From Bacteroidales bacterium (GTDB lineage: Bacteria > Bacteroidota > Bacteroidia > Bacteroidales > Bacteroidaceae), in NCBI GenBank assembly GCA_004554665.1, contig SFKY01000010.1:1-47613 (forward strand): 47,613 bases of DNA, given 5' to 3'. The notes under the pieces were generated by a model. The model did not search any database and was not told where the DNA came from. It saw only the letters and a list, made by a program, of their open reading frames with translations. Both the position numbers and the translations under genes were made by a program. The stretch's first letter is position 1. Every line of letters starts with the position of its first letter. Shown here piece after piece: positions 17,701 through 25,423 of the stretch.

Positions 17701-18123
17701 ATCGGTGATGGCACCGCGGGTCTTGTCGCCCTGTACGGTAACGGCAGCACCGATGATGGGCTCACCGTTCTGGTCCTTTACCACACCCGTCACCTTGCGG
17801 GCGCCACCCTTCTGGTTGGCAGCCTGCATCGAAGCCTTCTTAAGGATGATGTTCTTGCCAATGATTTCGTAAGACACATTCTGGCCACGGAGTACCTGAC
17901 GGATGGCATCGTCGAGCTTCGTAGCGTTCACTGTGACTTGTTTACCCGTGTCTATGTCGCCCGATGAGAATACGAACGAATAGCCACATTTGTTCTTGAT
18001 TTCGCCCATAGCCTTCTTGACAGTCATCGGTTTCAGATTCAGCGATACCGATTGGGCAAAAATACCGGCGTTCAGACAGAACAAAGCTGCCGCCGTCAGA
18101 AAAAACTTTTTCTTGTAATTCAT
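14770..18123 (-). CDS. SusC/RagA-family TonB-dependent outer-membrane receptor
   Basis: The product is 1117 aa. A signal peptide (about residues 1-23) is followed by an STN (secretin/TonB N-terminal) domain (about 27-95) and a carboxypeptidase-like beta-sandwich (about 113-198, VTGVVKDQNGEPIIGA). Then come the EVVVVGY segment, the plug (GVIIVTTKKG) and a large beta-barrel ending in SISFGVDLKF. It imports a ligand across the outer membrane using TonB energy together with the SusD protein. An STN domain often, but not always, marks receptors that signal to an anti-sigma/ECF sigma pair; none is seen here. The first gene of a two-gene operon, it has a long AT-rich upstream region. Confidence 0.95.
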   Translation of the reverse strand: MNYKKKFFLTAAALFCLNAGIFAQSVSLNLKPMTVKKAMGEIKNKCGYSFVFSSGDIDTGKQVTVNATKLDDAIRQVLRGQNVSYEIIGKNIILKKASMQAANQKGGARKVTGVVKDQNGEPIIGAAVTVQGDKTRGAITDLDGNFTIDVPGNSNLEISYIGYQSQVVSTKGRNSLNINMKEDSQNLDEVVVVGYTTQKKGLLTGAVETMKVSENLKTMPTTAAGNLLTGKLSGVFVSTPNSVAGSQPSISIRTGSSWNAQNVTYVIDGVVRGGGDFNNLSPNEIEDITVLKDAASAAIYGSRSAGGVIIVTTKKGTQGKPVFNYSYGYSFDSRTKNAELTNAVETGALYNRINGDSDPAGWAWSQEELDYIATVNGGWGYDQLEEVWKTPVTQTHNLSVNGGNERVRYFGAASYVDQQGFLEPMKYKKYNIRMNVTADITKDLEVFAGLAIYNNFTDYALDGSDTYGKLRIWQPDQPVYTNSGKYVDYGWIGNVGARVDGKGTSGYDNVAMLKPQAVFSATYKAPFLKGLSLKVSYSRSWTHNTEKEYYTNYDMMVMKKSGAHNHIISTDDADIVGVKKSTWVGKEYIQRYASWSGDKQFNVQLNFDRTFNDVHKVSAALVTEWYEGDGAGVYGGRETFPVYRTDQFWAASSARANTWGGGDTDWQSGRMSYIGQFNYTYANKYMVNFSFREDGSMNFAPGQRWGFFPAGSVGWVISEENFFNKDFVEFLKVRASVGLTGNDSVGGWQWQESYNSGSSAFFGTSPSKNVGITYGSVVNDKLTWEKALSWNFGVDVHFLKHWSASLDYWYRNSYDILGNRQTTLPSTFSLSMPAENYGEIHAQGFDFTLGYNGQSGDFSYFGKLTASYGWNKTIKQDYAENAQWIAIPVGKSRSYITGYKFDKIIRTQEELDQFNAEHPNYRHNGLKPELGMMVYEDISGPNGEPDGEINGWDRVILEDSNDPVVFGLNIGGSWKGFSIDAMFSGRLGYKQWANSLASGVEWNRMWRDWYYDSWTPENPNATLPKRVCVNNANTYNTGSEFWLKDASHMRLKYLTLSYNLPKGTVFDKVFENVRLYATGTNLFILSGFNNKYYDPEIGNGNAFPVLRSISFGVDLKF

Positions 18124-18508
18124 AAATTAATCAAATTTGATGTGATACTTTTGTACTGCGCGTCCCACCAGGAGGCAGCCATCAAAATCTCTTTTCATAG
18201 ATTTTAGGTCTCTTGTTTCGTGGTGTACGACCTTTTACCCCGTATTTACCATTTTTCGCTTCAGTTTTTAAAGGTTAGACATTATTTTTCGGTCTCTTAT
18301 CTCCTTACAAATGGTTTTTAAGACCACTTTACGTCTATAAGACAACAAAAACTCAAAAACGGGTAGTGAAAAAGAAAGATTTTTTCTACTTTTTTTTATT
18401 TTTCCTCTATTTTCCTCATTTATATATATAATAAGGTGTAAAAAATCGCCCGCCTATTGGTAAAAAATGTATCGATAGTGTAAAAATCATCTATCGCGGG
18501 TACAAGAA
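18124..18508. promoter_or_regulatory. Long AT-rich region upstream of the first susC
   Basis: About 385 bp with no gene. A perfect 12-bp palindrome, ATCAAATTTGAT, lies at 18130-18141, just upstream of the susC start. GGTCTcTTA and TAAGACC form an inverted repeat at about 18290-18326, and AGGTC/GACCT flank about 18207-18234. I found no standard -7 box on the minus strand, which is compatible with an activator- or ECF-dependent promoter. This is inference. Confidence 0.35.
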
Positions 18509-18514
18509 TGGTGT

Positions 18515-18620
18515 TTGGTCACCGTACGGCATTTGGAGTACGAGCGTATCGCATTTGGTGTACGGCCGTATCGCAAATGGAATACGGGCGTATCGCAAAT
18601 GGTGTACGGTGCGAGAATAG
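18515..18620. repeat. Family A 22-bp near-palindrome array, four full units
   Basis: Units start at 18533, 18555, 18577 and 18599 with an exact 22-bp pitch. They have the form (T/A)TGGnnTACGnnCGTATCGCA, and a shortened 18-bp unit precedes at 18515. Same family as 6650-6737. It lies between the susC upstream region and the MFS gene, in a gap of almost 900 bp that has no credible gene. Confidence 0.7.
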
Positions 18621-18830
18621 GGTGATGTTGCCGTTCGTATATGGGGTGTGGGTAAATGGCCATTATGTCATAAAGGGGTCAAAATATATTAGGACAAGGT
18701 GTGAATCCTGTGAATTGATGGGCATAATCGGTGGGTATGCTCTATGTCGCCCACTTCGGGGCTCGTTGACTTGGTGGGTATCCCGTTTTCTTGGCGGTTG
18801 GGTGTTCTCACTATATCGCTGGCTCACCAA

Positions 18831-18927
18831 TATCAGCCCGGAGGGCTATACTATGAGTAACCGATGGGCAACGCCCTCGGTTACTCACGGTATAGCCCTC
18901 CAGGCTGATAAAAGAGCCTGTAAGGCT
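18831..18927. repeat. REP-like compound hairpin, distal copy
   Basis: A nested inverted repeat. The outer arms are TATCAGCCcGGAGGGCTATAC-type sequences (18831-18851 and 18890-18910, one mismatch in 21), and the inner arms GAGTAACCGA / TCGGTTACTC (18855-18864, 18877-18886) are perfect. The tip is GGGCAACGCCC. AGCCTGTAAGGCT (18915-18927) follows and is identical to 3161-3173. The element could form an 80-nt cruciform, or stop transcription of the MFS gene that ends at 19009. Confidence 0.75.
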
Positions 18928-19008
18928 ACACACATTATGATATATGTACTGCCTTACAGACTTTCTTATCCTCCGGATCCGCGGACTCCTCGCCCGAGAT
19001 CGGTGCGT

Positions 19009-20454
19009 TTACGCCGCAACAGGCTTGTACTTGGGCACAAGCAACTTCATGACAATCCATCCGAGCAGATAGGCTACCGAGCAGTAGCAGAAGATCATGA
19101 AGTAGCCGGCTTCCTTGCCTTGGAATCCGAAGAATTGGGTCTGTGCCGCCTCAACATGGTCCAACAGGCGGCCGGAAAGGATGTTGATAAGGAACGAGCT
19201 CAGTCCTCCGGCCATGCCGTTGAGTCCGGTAATGGTGGCCACGGCACGCTTGGGGAACAGGTCGCTACCGACCGAAAAGAGATTGGCAGACCACGACTGA
19301 TGCGCCGCTCCCACGATACCGATGAGGATGATGGTAAGCCAGCACGAATAGGCTCCGAAAGGCTGGGCCAACAATCCCAACAGGGGGAAGAGGGCAAAGA
19401 CGAGCATGGCCTGCATGCGGCAGGTATAGGCATCACGCCCCGTGCGGTTGATGATGATGGTGGGCAGTTTGCCGCCATAGAGCGACAGCATGGTCACTGC
19501 ATACAACACGAAGATGAGCATCTGTGCCATGAACGTATCGGAGGCGTAACCATAGACATCGCTGATGTAGGCGGGAGTCCAAAACAGGAAGAACCACCAG
19601 ACACCGTCTGTGAGGAATTTGCCGAGCAGTATCGCCCACGTCTGACGCAAACGCAGACACTCGCCGATACCTATCTTACGGCCGGTCTCGACCGTCTCCG
19701 CATCATCCTTGCTATCGTGCAGGATGTATTCGCGCTCTGCCTGGTTCACAAACTTGTTAGTTTCCAACGGCTTGTAGACAAATATCCACACGCCCATCCA
19801 CACAAAGCCGAGCAGACCGATGGCCACAAACGCCATTTCCCATCCGTTGCCCACGCCCATCTGCTTGAAATAGCTGGCCAAAGTAGGGATGCACAGTGGA
19901 GCGATGAGGGCTCCGATGGTGGCTCCAGCATTGAAGATAGCCGTGGCATAAGCCCTGTCTTTTTTGGGGAAATACTCGGCTGTCACCTTGACAGCAGCAG
20001 GGAAGTTGCCCGACTCTCCGGCAGCCAGCACCACGCGGGCAGCCAAGAAGAAGTAGACACTGACCATCGACACGGTGGCAGCCACATCGCCCACTGCACC
20101 CACCAGTTGGGCGGCATCGTGCAGACCCACCACCTGCTCCGTGGCCCAGCCGCACAGGGCATGCAGACAGGCTCCGGCAGACCATACACCAATGGCCCAG
20201 AGGTATCCCCGTTTGGTGCCGAGCCAGTCGATGATGCGGCCGGAGAAGAAATTGGCAATGGCGTACATGATGGCAAAGGCCGCGGCGATGTTGCCGTAAT
20301 CGGTATTGCTCCAATGGAACTCAGGCGCGATAAAGTCTTTCCATGTGAGAGACAGCGCCTGACGGTCGAGATAGTTGACAGTAGTGGCGAAAAACAACAT
20401 CGCACAAATCACCCAACGAAAGTTGGTCATCTTGGTAGATTGCGAATTATTCAT
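19009..20454 (-). CDS. MFS transporter, anion:cation symporter (ExuT-like) family
   Basis: The product is 481 aa with about 12 hydrophobic segments. The motif TVNYLDRQALSLT after the first helix is diagnostic for the ACS family, which includes hexuronate, galactonate and other sugar-acid symporters. GESGNFPAAVKVTAEYFPKKDR (residues near 155-176) is the equivalent of the family's central motif. It probably imports a sugar acid or related organic anion with protons across the inner membrane. It is separated from the SusC/SusD operon by 0.9 kb of repeats, so a joint pathway is possible but unproven. Confidence 0.85.
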   Translation of the reverse strand: MNNSQSTKMTNFRWVICAMLFFATTVNYLDRQALSLTWKDFIAPEFHWSNTDYGNIAAAFAIMYAIANFFSGRIIDWLGTKRGYLWAIGVWSAGACLHALCGWATEQVVGLHDAAQLVGAVGDVAATVSMVSVYFFLAARVVLAAGESGNFPAAVKVTAEYFPKKDRAYATAIFNAGATIGALIAPLCIPTLASYFKQMGVGNGWEMAFVAIGLLGFVWMGVWIFVYKPLETNKFVNQAEREYILHDSKDDAETVETGRKIGIGECLRLRQTWAILLGKFLTDGVWWFFLFWTPAYISDVYGYASDTFMAQMLIFVLYAVTMLSLYGGKLPTIIINRTGRDAYTCRMQAMLVFALFPLLGLLAQPFGAYSCWLTIILIGIVGAAHQSWSANLFSVGSDLFPKRAVATITGLNGMAGGLSSFLINILSGRLLDHVEAAQTQFFGFQGKEAGYFMIFCYCSVAYLLGWIVMKLLVPKYKPVAA

Positions 20455-20542
20455 TATCTAAAGTGTTGGTTTCATGTTATTAAGTCAATGACAGCTTGTC
20501 CAAATGGCGTGCAACTCATGCTGAGGTGCAGCCTATCTTCTG

Positions 20543-20550
20543 CAAAGATA
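20543..20550 (-). promoter_or_regulatory. -7 promoter box for the MFS gene
   Basis: On the minus strand TATCTTTG precedes CAGAAGA and gives a leader of about 85 nt before the ATG at 20454. Confidence 0.6.
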
Positions 20551-20604
20551 ACAGAAAAGATTGACATCCCCATCCTTTTCGGCATTTTTTTCATGTATAA
20601 ACAA

Positions 20605-20757
20605 GAAATTGTGGAGACGCACGAGTCGTACATCCCCACAATTTCCAATCAAAAGGAGTTTTACCTTTTTACCCCTTTACCTTTTGGCCGCACAAACGTG
20701 CGCCCCTACATGTATCTGACGTTTTACCTCTTTACCGTTTTACCTTTTTACCTTTAA
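20605..20757. repeat. Hairpin and tandem TTTACC tract between murF-alr and the MFS gene
   Basis: GAAATTGTGG and CCACAATTTC (20605-20645) form a 10-bp stem around GACGCACGAGTCGT. A second hairpin, GGCCGCAC-AAA-CGTGCGCCCC, follows near 20686-20706. Between and after them TTTTACC/TTTACC units recur about seven times (20660-20753). These look like decayed dispersed repeats. No gene is visible in the 315-bp gap. Confidence 0.5.
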
Positions 20758-20769
20758 AAAAAGCCTTTA

Positions 20770-23244
20770 TCAGATGTAGTACACGCGCTTCACACGGTTG
20801 CTGATGCCCGTCAACACCTCGTAGGGGATGGTATCGAGCACATCGCTGAGCACTGTCACAGGCAAATGGTCGCCAAAAATCTCGACTGTGTCGCCCTCCT
20901 TGCAGTCGATGCCTGTGACATCTATCATGCACACATCCATACAGATATTGCCCACATAAGGTGCCGGCTGGCCGTTGACCAGACAATAGCAGTGGCCATT
21001 GCCGAGATGGCGGTTCAGTCCGTCGGCATATCCGATGGGGATGGCCGCAATCACACTGTCGCGCGCAATCTTCCCCTTCCGGCTGTAACCCACGGTCTCT
21101 CCCGCCGGCACATGGCGCATCTGGAGGATGGTGGTCTTGAGTGTCGACACATTGTTGATGATCTGATTGTTGCGCGGATTGATGCCGTAGAGACCCAATC
21201 CCAACCGGCACATGTCCAATTGGCGTTCAGGGAAATGCTCGATTCCGGCCGAATTGTCGATATGCCGCAGGATGCGGTGATCGAAGGCGGCCTGCAGCTG
21301 ACGGCTTCCCTGGTCGAAACGGGCAAACTGCTCCGCGCTGAACGCATCGAACCCGTCGCTGTCTGAACCCACAAAGTGGGAGAAGACCGAACGAGGGATG
21401 ACCGCATTCTGCCGTTTCAGGCGGTCGATGAGGCGCTCCATGTCGTGCAAGGGGTCGAAGCCCAACCGGTGCATGCCTGTATCCAGCTTGATATGTACGG
21501 GATAGTCGGTGATGCCCTCCTTCTCGGCCGCCTTGATAAGCGCTTCGAGCAGACGGAAGGAGTAGACCTCAGGCTCCAAGTCGTAGTCGAACATGGTCTT
21601 GAAGGCCGTCATCTCCGGATTCATGATCATGATGTTGGATGTAATGCCATTCTTGCGCAGCGTCACGCCCTCATCGGCCACCGCCACGGCGAGATAGTCC
21701 ACCCGATGGTCTTGCAGCGTCTTTGCAATCTCCACCGACCCAGCACCATAAGCATCGGCTTTGATCATGCAGACAAGTTTGGTCTCCGGCTTCAGAAACG
21801 AGCGGTACCAGTTGAGATTTTTCACCACCGCCCCGAGGTTCACCTCGAGGATAGTCTCATGTACTTTCTGCACCAGCAGTTCGGTGAGCTGGTCGAAACC
21901 GAACTGGCGGGCGCCCTTGATGAGAATAACCTCGTCGTGCAACGAGTGGAACACGTCACTGGCCACAAACTGGCCGACGCTCTCGAAGAAATGTTTCTCG
22001 CCCACCTGCAGCACATCGGCCTGACGGCACAACTGTGGGCCGATGCCGACAAACTTCTCCACGCCACGTTTGAGACAAAGGTCTGACACCTCGCCGTATA
22101 GACGCTCCGGTGTCTCGCCGCTCTGACTGATGTCGCTGAGGATGAGCGTGCGTCGGCGACCCTTGTGGTCGGGACGGCGGCTCATGAAGTCGAGGGCTAT
22201 GTCGAGCGAATTGATATCCGAGTTGTACGAATCGTTGATGAGCGTGCATCCGTGCTGCCCCTCCTTCACTTCCAAGCGCATGGCGATAGGCTCAAGCTGC
22301 GGCATGCGCGCCTCCAAGTCAGCAAACGTCACACCCAATCGGAGCGCCACCGCCGCACAGACGATAGAGTTGGTCACCGATGCGTCGTCGATGAAGGGCA
22401 GCGTGTAACCATGCTCCTCTCCACCCTTATATATATAAATAATGTGTGTGGCAGTATCGGTCTTCTCCACCCGTTTCACATACATAGGGGCTGCCGTGTC
22501 GCACAACGACCAGCACAGCCGCTCCCCCTTGTAGCCCATACGGTCTACCACACCGGCCACCACAGGGTCATCGGCATTGTAGACGATGGTCTGCGTATCG
22601 TGGAAGAGCTGCGCCTTCTCGGCACACTTGTCCTCCATGCTGGCAAAATTCTCCTGATGGGCGGCACCCAGATTGGTGATGACCGAGATGGTGGGCTGGA
22701 TAATGCCCCTGAGGGCACGCATCTCGCCCGGCTCACTGATACCTGCCTCAAACACACCCACCTGAGTGTGCTTGCCGATGAGCCATACCGAGAGCGGCAC
22801 ACCGATCTGCGAGTTGTAGCTACGCGGGCTGCGCGTGACACAGAGCTGCGGCGATAGCAGCTGGTACAGCCACTCCTTGACCATAGTCTTGCCATTGCTG
22901 CCCGTGATGCCCACCACGGGGATGTCGAACTCCTCGCGATGGCGCTCGGCAAGCCGCTGCAGGGCCTGCAGCGTGTCGGTCACCTTCAGGAAGTTGGCCC
23001 CGGCAAACTGTTCGGCGTAGGCTGCGGGCACGGTAGACACCACAAAGCAGCGTACACCTCTTCGATAAAGTTCGGGGATGTAATGATGCCCGTCGTTGCG
23101 GGCAGACCGGAGCGCGAAGAAGAGCGTCTCCTCGGGAAAACAGAGCGAACGGCTGTCGGTTAGGATAAACCCTATGTTGGCATCCGTTGTGCCATAGCGG
23201 CGTGCGCCTATCAGCGTGGCCACCTTTTCGATCGTGTAAGTCAT
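20770..23244 (-). CDS. murF-alr: Bifunctional UDP-N-acetylmuramoyl-tripeptide:D-Ala-D-Ala ligase / alanine racemase
   Basis: The product is 824 aa. Residues 1 to about 455 are MurF, with the ATP loop GITGSNGKT (about 113-121) and NLGAAHQENF further on. From about 460 the protein is an alanine racemase: the PLP lysine is Lys495 in KADAYGAGS, and GYSRKG near 710 carries the second catalytic tyrosine. The racemase supplies D-Ala for the D-Ala-D-Ala that MurF adds to the peptidoglycan precursor, so the fusion joins two steps of cell-wall synthesis. Such fusions are characteristic of Bacteroidetes. The gene starts 4 bp after the GSCFA gene stop, in one operon. Confidence 0.95.
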   Translation of the reverse strand: MTYTIEKVATLIGARRYGTTDANIGFILTDSRSLCFPEETLFFALRSARNDGHHYIPELYRRGVRCFVVSTVPAAYAEQFAGANFLKVTDTLQALQRLAERHREEFDIPVVGITGSNGKTMVKEWLYQLLSPQLCVTRSPRSYNSQIGVPLSVWLIGKHTQVGVFEAGISEPGEMRALRGIIQPTISVITNLGAAHQENFASMEDKCAEKAQLFHDTQTIVYNADDPVVAGVVDRMGYKGERLCWSLCDTAAPMYVKRVEKTDTATHIIYIYKGGEEHGYTLPFIDDASVTNSIVCAAVALRLGVTFADLEARMPQLEPIAMRLEVKEGQHGCTLINDSYNSDINSLDIALDFMSRRPDHKGRRRTLILSDISQSGETPERLYGEVSDLCLKRGVEKFVGIGPQLCRQADVLQVGEKHFFESVGQFVASDVFHSLHDEVILIKGARQFGFDQLTELLVQKVHETILEVNLGAVVKNLNWYRSFLKPETKLVCMIKADAYGAGSVEIAKTLQDHRVDYLAVAVADEGVTLRKNGITSNIMIMNPEMTAFKTMFDYDLEPEVYSFRLLEALIKAAEKEGITDYPVHIKLDTGMHRLGFDPLHDMERLIDRLKRQNAVIPRSVFSHFVGSDSDGFDAFSAEQFARFDQGSRQLQAAFDHRILRHIDNSAGIEHFPERQLDMCRLGLGLYGINPRNNQIINNVSTLKTTILQMRHVPAGETVGYSRKGKIARDSVIAAIPIGYADGLNRHLGNGHCYCLVNGQPAPYVGNICMDVCMIDVTGIDCKEGDTVEIFGDHLPVTVLSDVLDTIPYEVLTGISNRVKRVYYI

Positions 23245-23248
23245 CGTT

Positions 23249-24085
23249 CTACTGTATATCTATATCCAGTGCAAAGTTAGGATATTTTTTTGAAAGTTGT
23301 CTTGCTCTTGACAATGTTTTGTCCATAAACTGGCGATACGCCTCCGAGTCGGGATGCAGGGGCCTGTGGCCGAGTGCCTCTTTGACGGGTTGCCACTCGC
23401 GCAGGTACTGCCACGTGTCGTCGCCGAAATAAGCGTCTGCAAATCGCTGCCAGATATATTCCACGGCCTGGTCGGTAGGGTGCAGCATGTCTTCCTTGTA
23501 GAACCGGTAATCGCGCAGCTCGTCGTTCATGATCTCATAGGCAGGGAAGTAGTACACCTCGGGCACGCGGCGTGTCACCTCATCGGCGGCCAGCAGCAGC
23601 GTGGCCTTGGAGAGCTGGCTGCCGTGGTAGCCGTACTTGCGATAGCGTATGGGGCTCACCGTGAGCACCACGCGCAGCTGTGGCCACCGCTCCCTGAGCA
23701 TGAGGATGCTGCTTACCAGGCTCTCCACGGTCTCGGCCACTGTCATCTGCTGCTCGGTAAAGAGCCGCTGGGGGCGTTTCTGGCAGTTGTCCACCACCTC
23801 GCCCGTCTCGTTGAGCAGGTAGATATGGTTGGTGCCCAGCGTGAGCACCGCCACCGAGTAGTCGTCGGCGGGAGCTGCCTCGTCCACGACACGGCAGAGG
23901 GTATGGCCTATGCTCACGGCATTGTACATCACGCCGTAAGGGTTGGCCGTCACACGAAACCGGTCTTCGGCAAATCGCCGCCCCATGTTGTCGGCAAAAC
24001 AGCTGCCCACAAAGAGCATGCGCGCACAGGGGGCTATCTCAAAGGGGGCATGGGGTATCTCTACATGCGTCTGCAGTTGCATCAT
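23249..24085 (-). CDS. GSCFA-domain protein
   Basis: The product is 278 aa. The family motif appears as LFVGSCFADNMGRRF (about residues 25-39), followed by conserved NPYGVMYNAVSIG. Further blocks such as TVSPIRYRKYGYHGSQLSKATL and YFPAYEIMNDELRDYRFYKEDMLHP resemble SGNH-type hydrolase regions. GSCFA proteins are common in Bacteroidetes, and the acyl or acetyl hydrolase role is inferred from the fold. It lies directly upstream of murF-alr in an operon, which suggests an envelope role. A second ATG at 24082 is possible. Confidence 0.85.
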   Translation of the reverse strand: MMQLQTHVEIPHAPFEIAPCARMLFVGSCFADNMGRRFAEDRFRVTANPYGVMYNAVSIGHTLCRVVDEAAPADDYSVAVLTLGTNHIYLLNETGEVVDNCQKRPQRLFTEQQMTVAETVESLVSSILMLRERWPQLRVVLTVSPIRYRKYGYHGSQLSKATLLLAADEVTRRVPEVYYFPAYEIMNDELRDYRFYKEDMLHPTDQAVEYIWQRFADAYFGDDTWQYLREWQPVKEALGHRPLHPDSEAYRQFMDKTLSRARQLSKKYPNFALDIDIQ

Positions 24086-24111
24086 GTCCTAAAGTCGGTT
24101 GGTTGTCTCTG

Positions 24112-24119
24112 CAAAAGTA
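24112..24119 (-). promoter_or_regulatory. -7 promoter box for the GSCFA-murF-alr operon
   Basis: TACTTTTG on the minus strand lies 26 nt before the start at 24085. Confidence 0.6.
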
Positions 24120-24198
24120 AAAAAATCGGCTATAATCGCCAAACATCCGCCCACTTTTTTTGTCGTCAGCTCCCCTACCCTGCCGCCCCTCGCCAGAG

Positions 24199-24286
24199 GG
24201 GTGATGGCGTTTACAAAACCTAAATGCCACGTTTAGGCAGGCTAAATGCCGCATTTAGATGAGCCAAATGCCACCTTTAGCCCGCC
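24199..24286. repeat. Family B 22-bp near-palindrome array, three to four units
   Basis: Three units start at 24221, 24243 and 24265, with exact 22-bp pitch. The central one (TAAATGCcGCATTTAG) is an almost perfect palindrome. A degenerate unit, with ATGGCGTTTA, precedes at 24199. The array lies between two divergent promoters, for the GSCFA operon and the lipoprotein gene. Confidence 0.7.
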
Positions 24287-24360
24287 AATGATGGCAGAGG
24301 GGGCAGACGGGAAACGCTATTTTTTCGGCCAAATCCATGGGATATACAAGATTTTTTTAT

Positions 24361-24368
24361 TACATTTG
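24361..24368 (+). promoter_or_regulatory. -7 promoter box 5 nt from a start codon
   Basis: TACATTTG followed by C ends 5 nt before the ATG at 24374. With the usual placement of this element, transcription would begin within 1-3 nt of the start codon, predicting a leaderless or nearly leaderless mRNA. Confidence 0.6.
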
Positions 24369-24373
24369 CACAC

Positions 24374-24790
24374 ATGAAGAAATGTTTGACGGTAGGGATA
24401 GCTTGCATGGCGGCGCTCTTGGCCACGTCGTGCGGCGACAACGGCCACCGAGAGGCCGAAGAATTGCTGGCCTGTGCCGAGCGGCTCTATGCCGACGGCA
24501 ACTACAGGGCGTGTCTGGACTCGATCACCTCGCTGCGCACACGCTACGCCGAGGCCGTGGAGGTGCGGCACAAGGCACTGAAACTGTGGCAGGACGCCTC
24601 GCTGAAGATGACGCAGGAAGACATAGCGCGCACCGACTCGGCCCTGCAGGCCGTGACCGCACAGTACAATGCGGCACAGACCATCAGGGAACGCAACTTT
24701 ATCGGCATCAAGAAAGACTCGCTGCAGATACGCTACGATGCACTCTGCGGCACAGTGCGCGTAATACATCGCCGCCAACAGGAAGAGTAA
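24374..24790 (+). CDS. Small lipoprotein of unknown function
   Basis: The product is 138 aa. The signal peptide ends in a lipobox (LLATSC, Cys20), so the mature protein is a lipoprotein. The remainder is helical and charged, with a possible coiled coil (about residues 60-130). The start is fixed by the signal peptide: the next Met is inside the hydrophobic core. I do not recognise a named family. It is followed after 84 bp by the DUF1599 gene, which has its own promoter. Confidence 0.75.
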   Translation: MKKCLTVGIACMAALLATSCGDNGHREAEELLACAERLYADGNYRACLDSITSLRTRYAEAVEVRHKALKLWQDASLKMTQEDIARTDSALQAVTAQYNAAQTIRERNFIGIKKDSLQIRYDALCGTVRVIHRRQQEE

Positions 24791-24857
24791 ATGCAAAAAA
24801 GGCCAAAACGGGCACGCTTTACAGCGGCTATGTCTTGGCCAATTCGTGACAAATCAG

Positions 24858-24865
24858 TAACTTTG
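24858..24865 (+). promoter_or_regulatory. -7 promoter box for the DUF1599-tpiA operon
   Basis: TAACTTTG followed by C ends 9 nt before the ATG at 24875, predicting a leader of only about 5 nt. The upstream in-frame ATG at 24791 lies before this promoter. Confidence 0.65.
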
Positions 24866-24874
24866 CATCCGTAT

Positions 24875-25423
24875 ATGGCAACAGTTAACACAGAAGACCA
24901 GTTCAAGGCTATCATCTCGGAGTGCCGGTCACTGTTCGAGAAGAAGCTCCACGACTACGGCGCATCGTGGCGCATCCTGCGTCCGTCGTCTCTCACCGAC
25001 CAATTGTTTATCAAGGCCAAGCGCATACGCTCGTTGGAGACCAAGGGCGCATCGATGGTGGGCGAAGGCATCAGGCCCGAGTTTGTGGCACTGGTCAACT
25101 ATGGCATCGTGGGCCTCATCCAGCTGGCCAAAGGCTATGTGGACAGCGTGGACATCACACCTGCCGAGGCCCTGCGGTGGTATGACGAGTTTGCCGATGA
25201 GGCGCTGGCGCTCATGATCCGCAAGAACCATGACTACGACGAGGCGTGGCGCGGCATGCGGGTGAGCAGCTACACCGACTTCATACTGACCAAGATAGAG
25301 CGCATCAAGGAGATAGAAAACCTGCACGGACACACGCTGGTGTCGGAGGGTATCGATGCCAACTACATGGACGTGATCAACTATGCCGTGTTTGGGGCTA
25401 TCAAACTGAAGGAAGGTGAATAA
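24875..25423 (+). CDS. DUF1599 (nucleotide modification associated domain 1) protein
   Basis: The product is 182 aa. The protein is an internal tandem duplication. KLHDYGASWRILRPSSLTDQ (about residues 24-43) and KNHDYDEAWRGMRVSSYTDF (about 115-134) open two similar halves. Each half continues with a K-x-x-R-I-x-x-x-E helix and a closing segment with VNYGIVGLIQL or INYAVFGAIKL. DUF1599 proteins are found in Bacteroidetes and in some phages; their reaction is not established. It heads the operon with the DoxX-like gene and tpiA, overlapping the former by 8 bp. Confidence 0.85.
   Translation: MATVNTEDQFKAIISECRSLFEKKLHDYGASWRILRPSSLTDQLFIKAKRIRSLETKGASMVGEGIRPEFVALVNYGIVGLIQLAKGYVDSVDITPAEALRWYDEFADEALALMIRKNHDYDEAWRGMRVSSYTDFILTKIERIKEIENLHGHTLVSEGIDANYMDVINYAVFGAIKLKEGE

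Noticed and set aside
18508..20757. A very long plus-strand open frame (about 750 codons)
   Set aside because: It lies opposite the MFS gene and the repeat arrays, has no recognisable domain, and is explained by the codon bias of the minus-strand gene.
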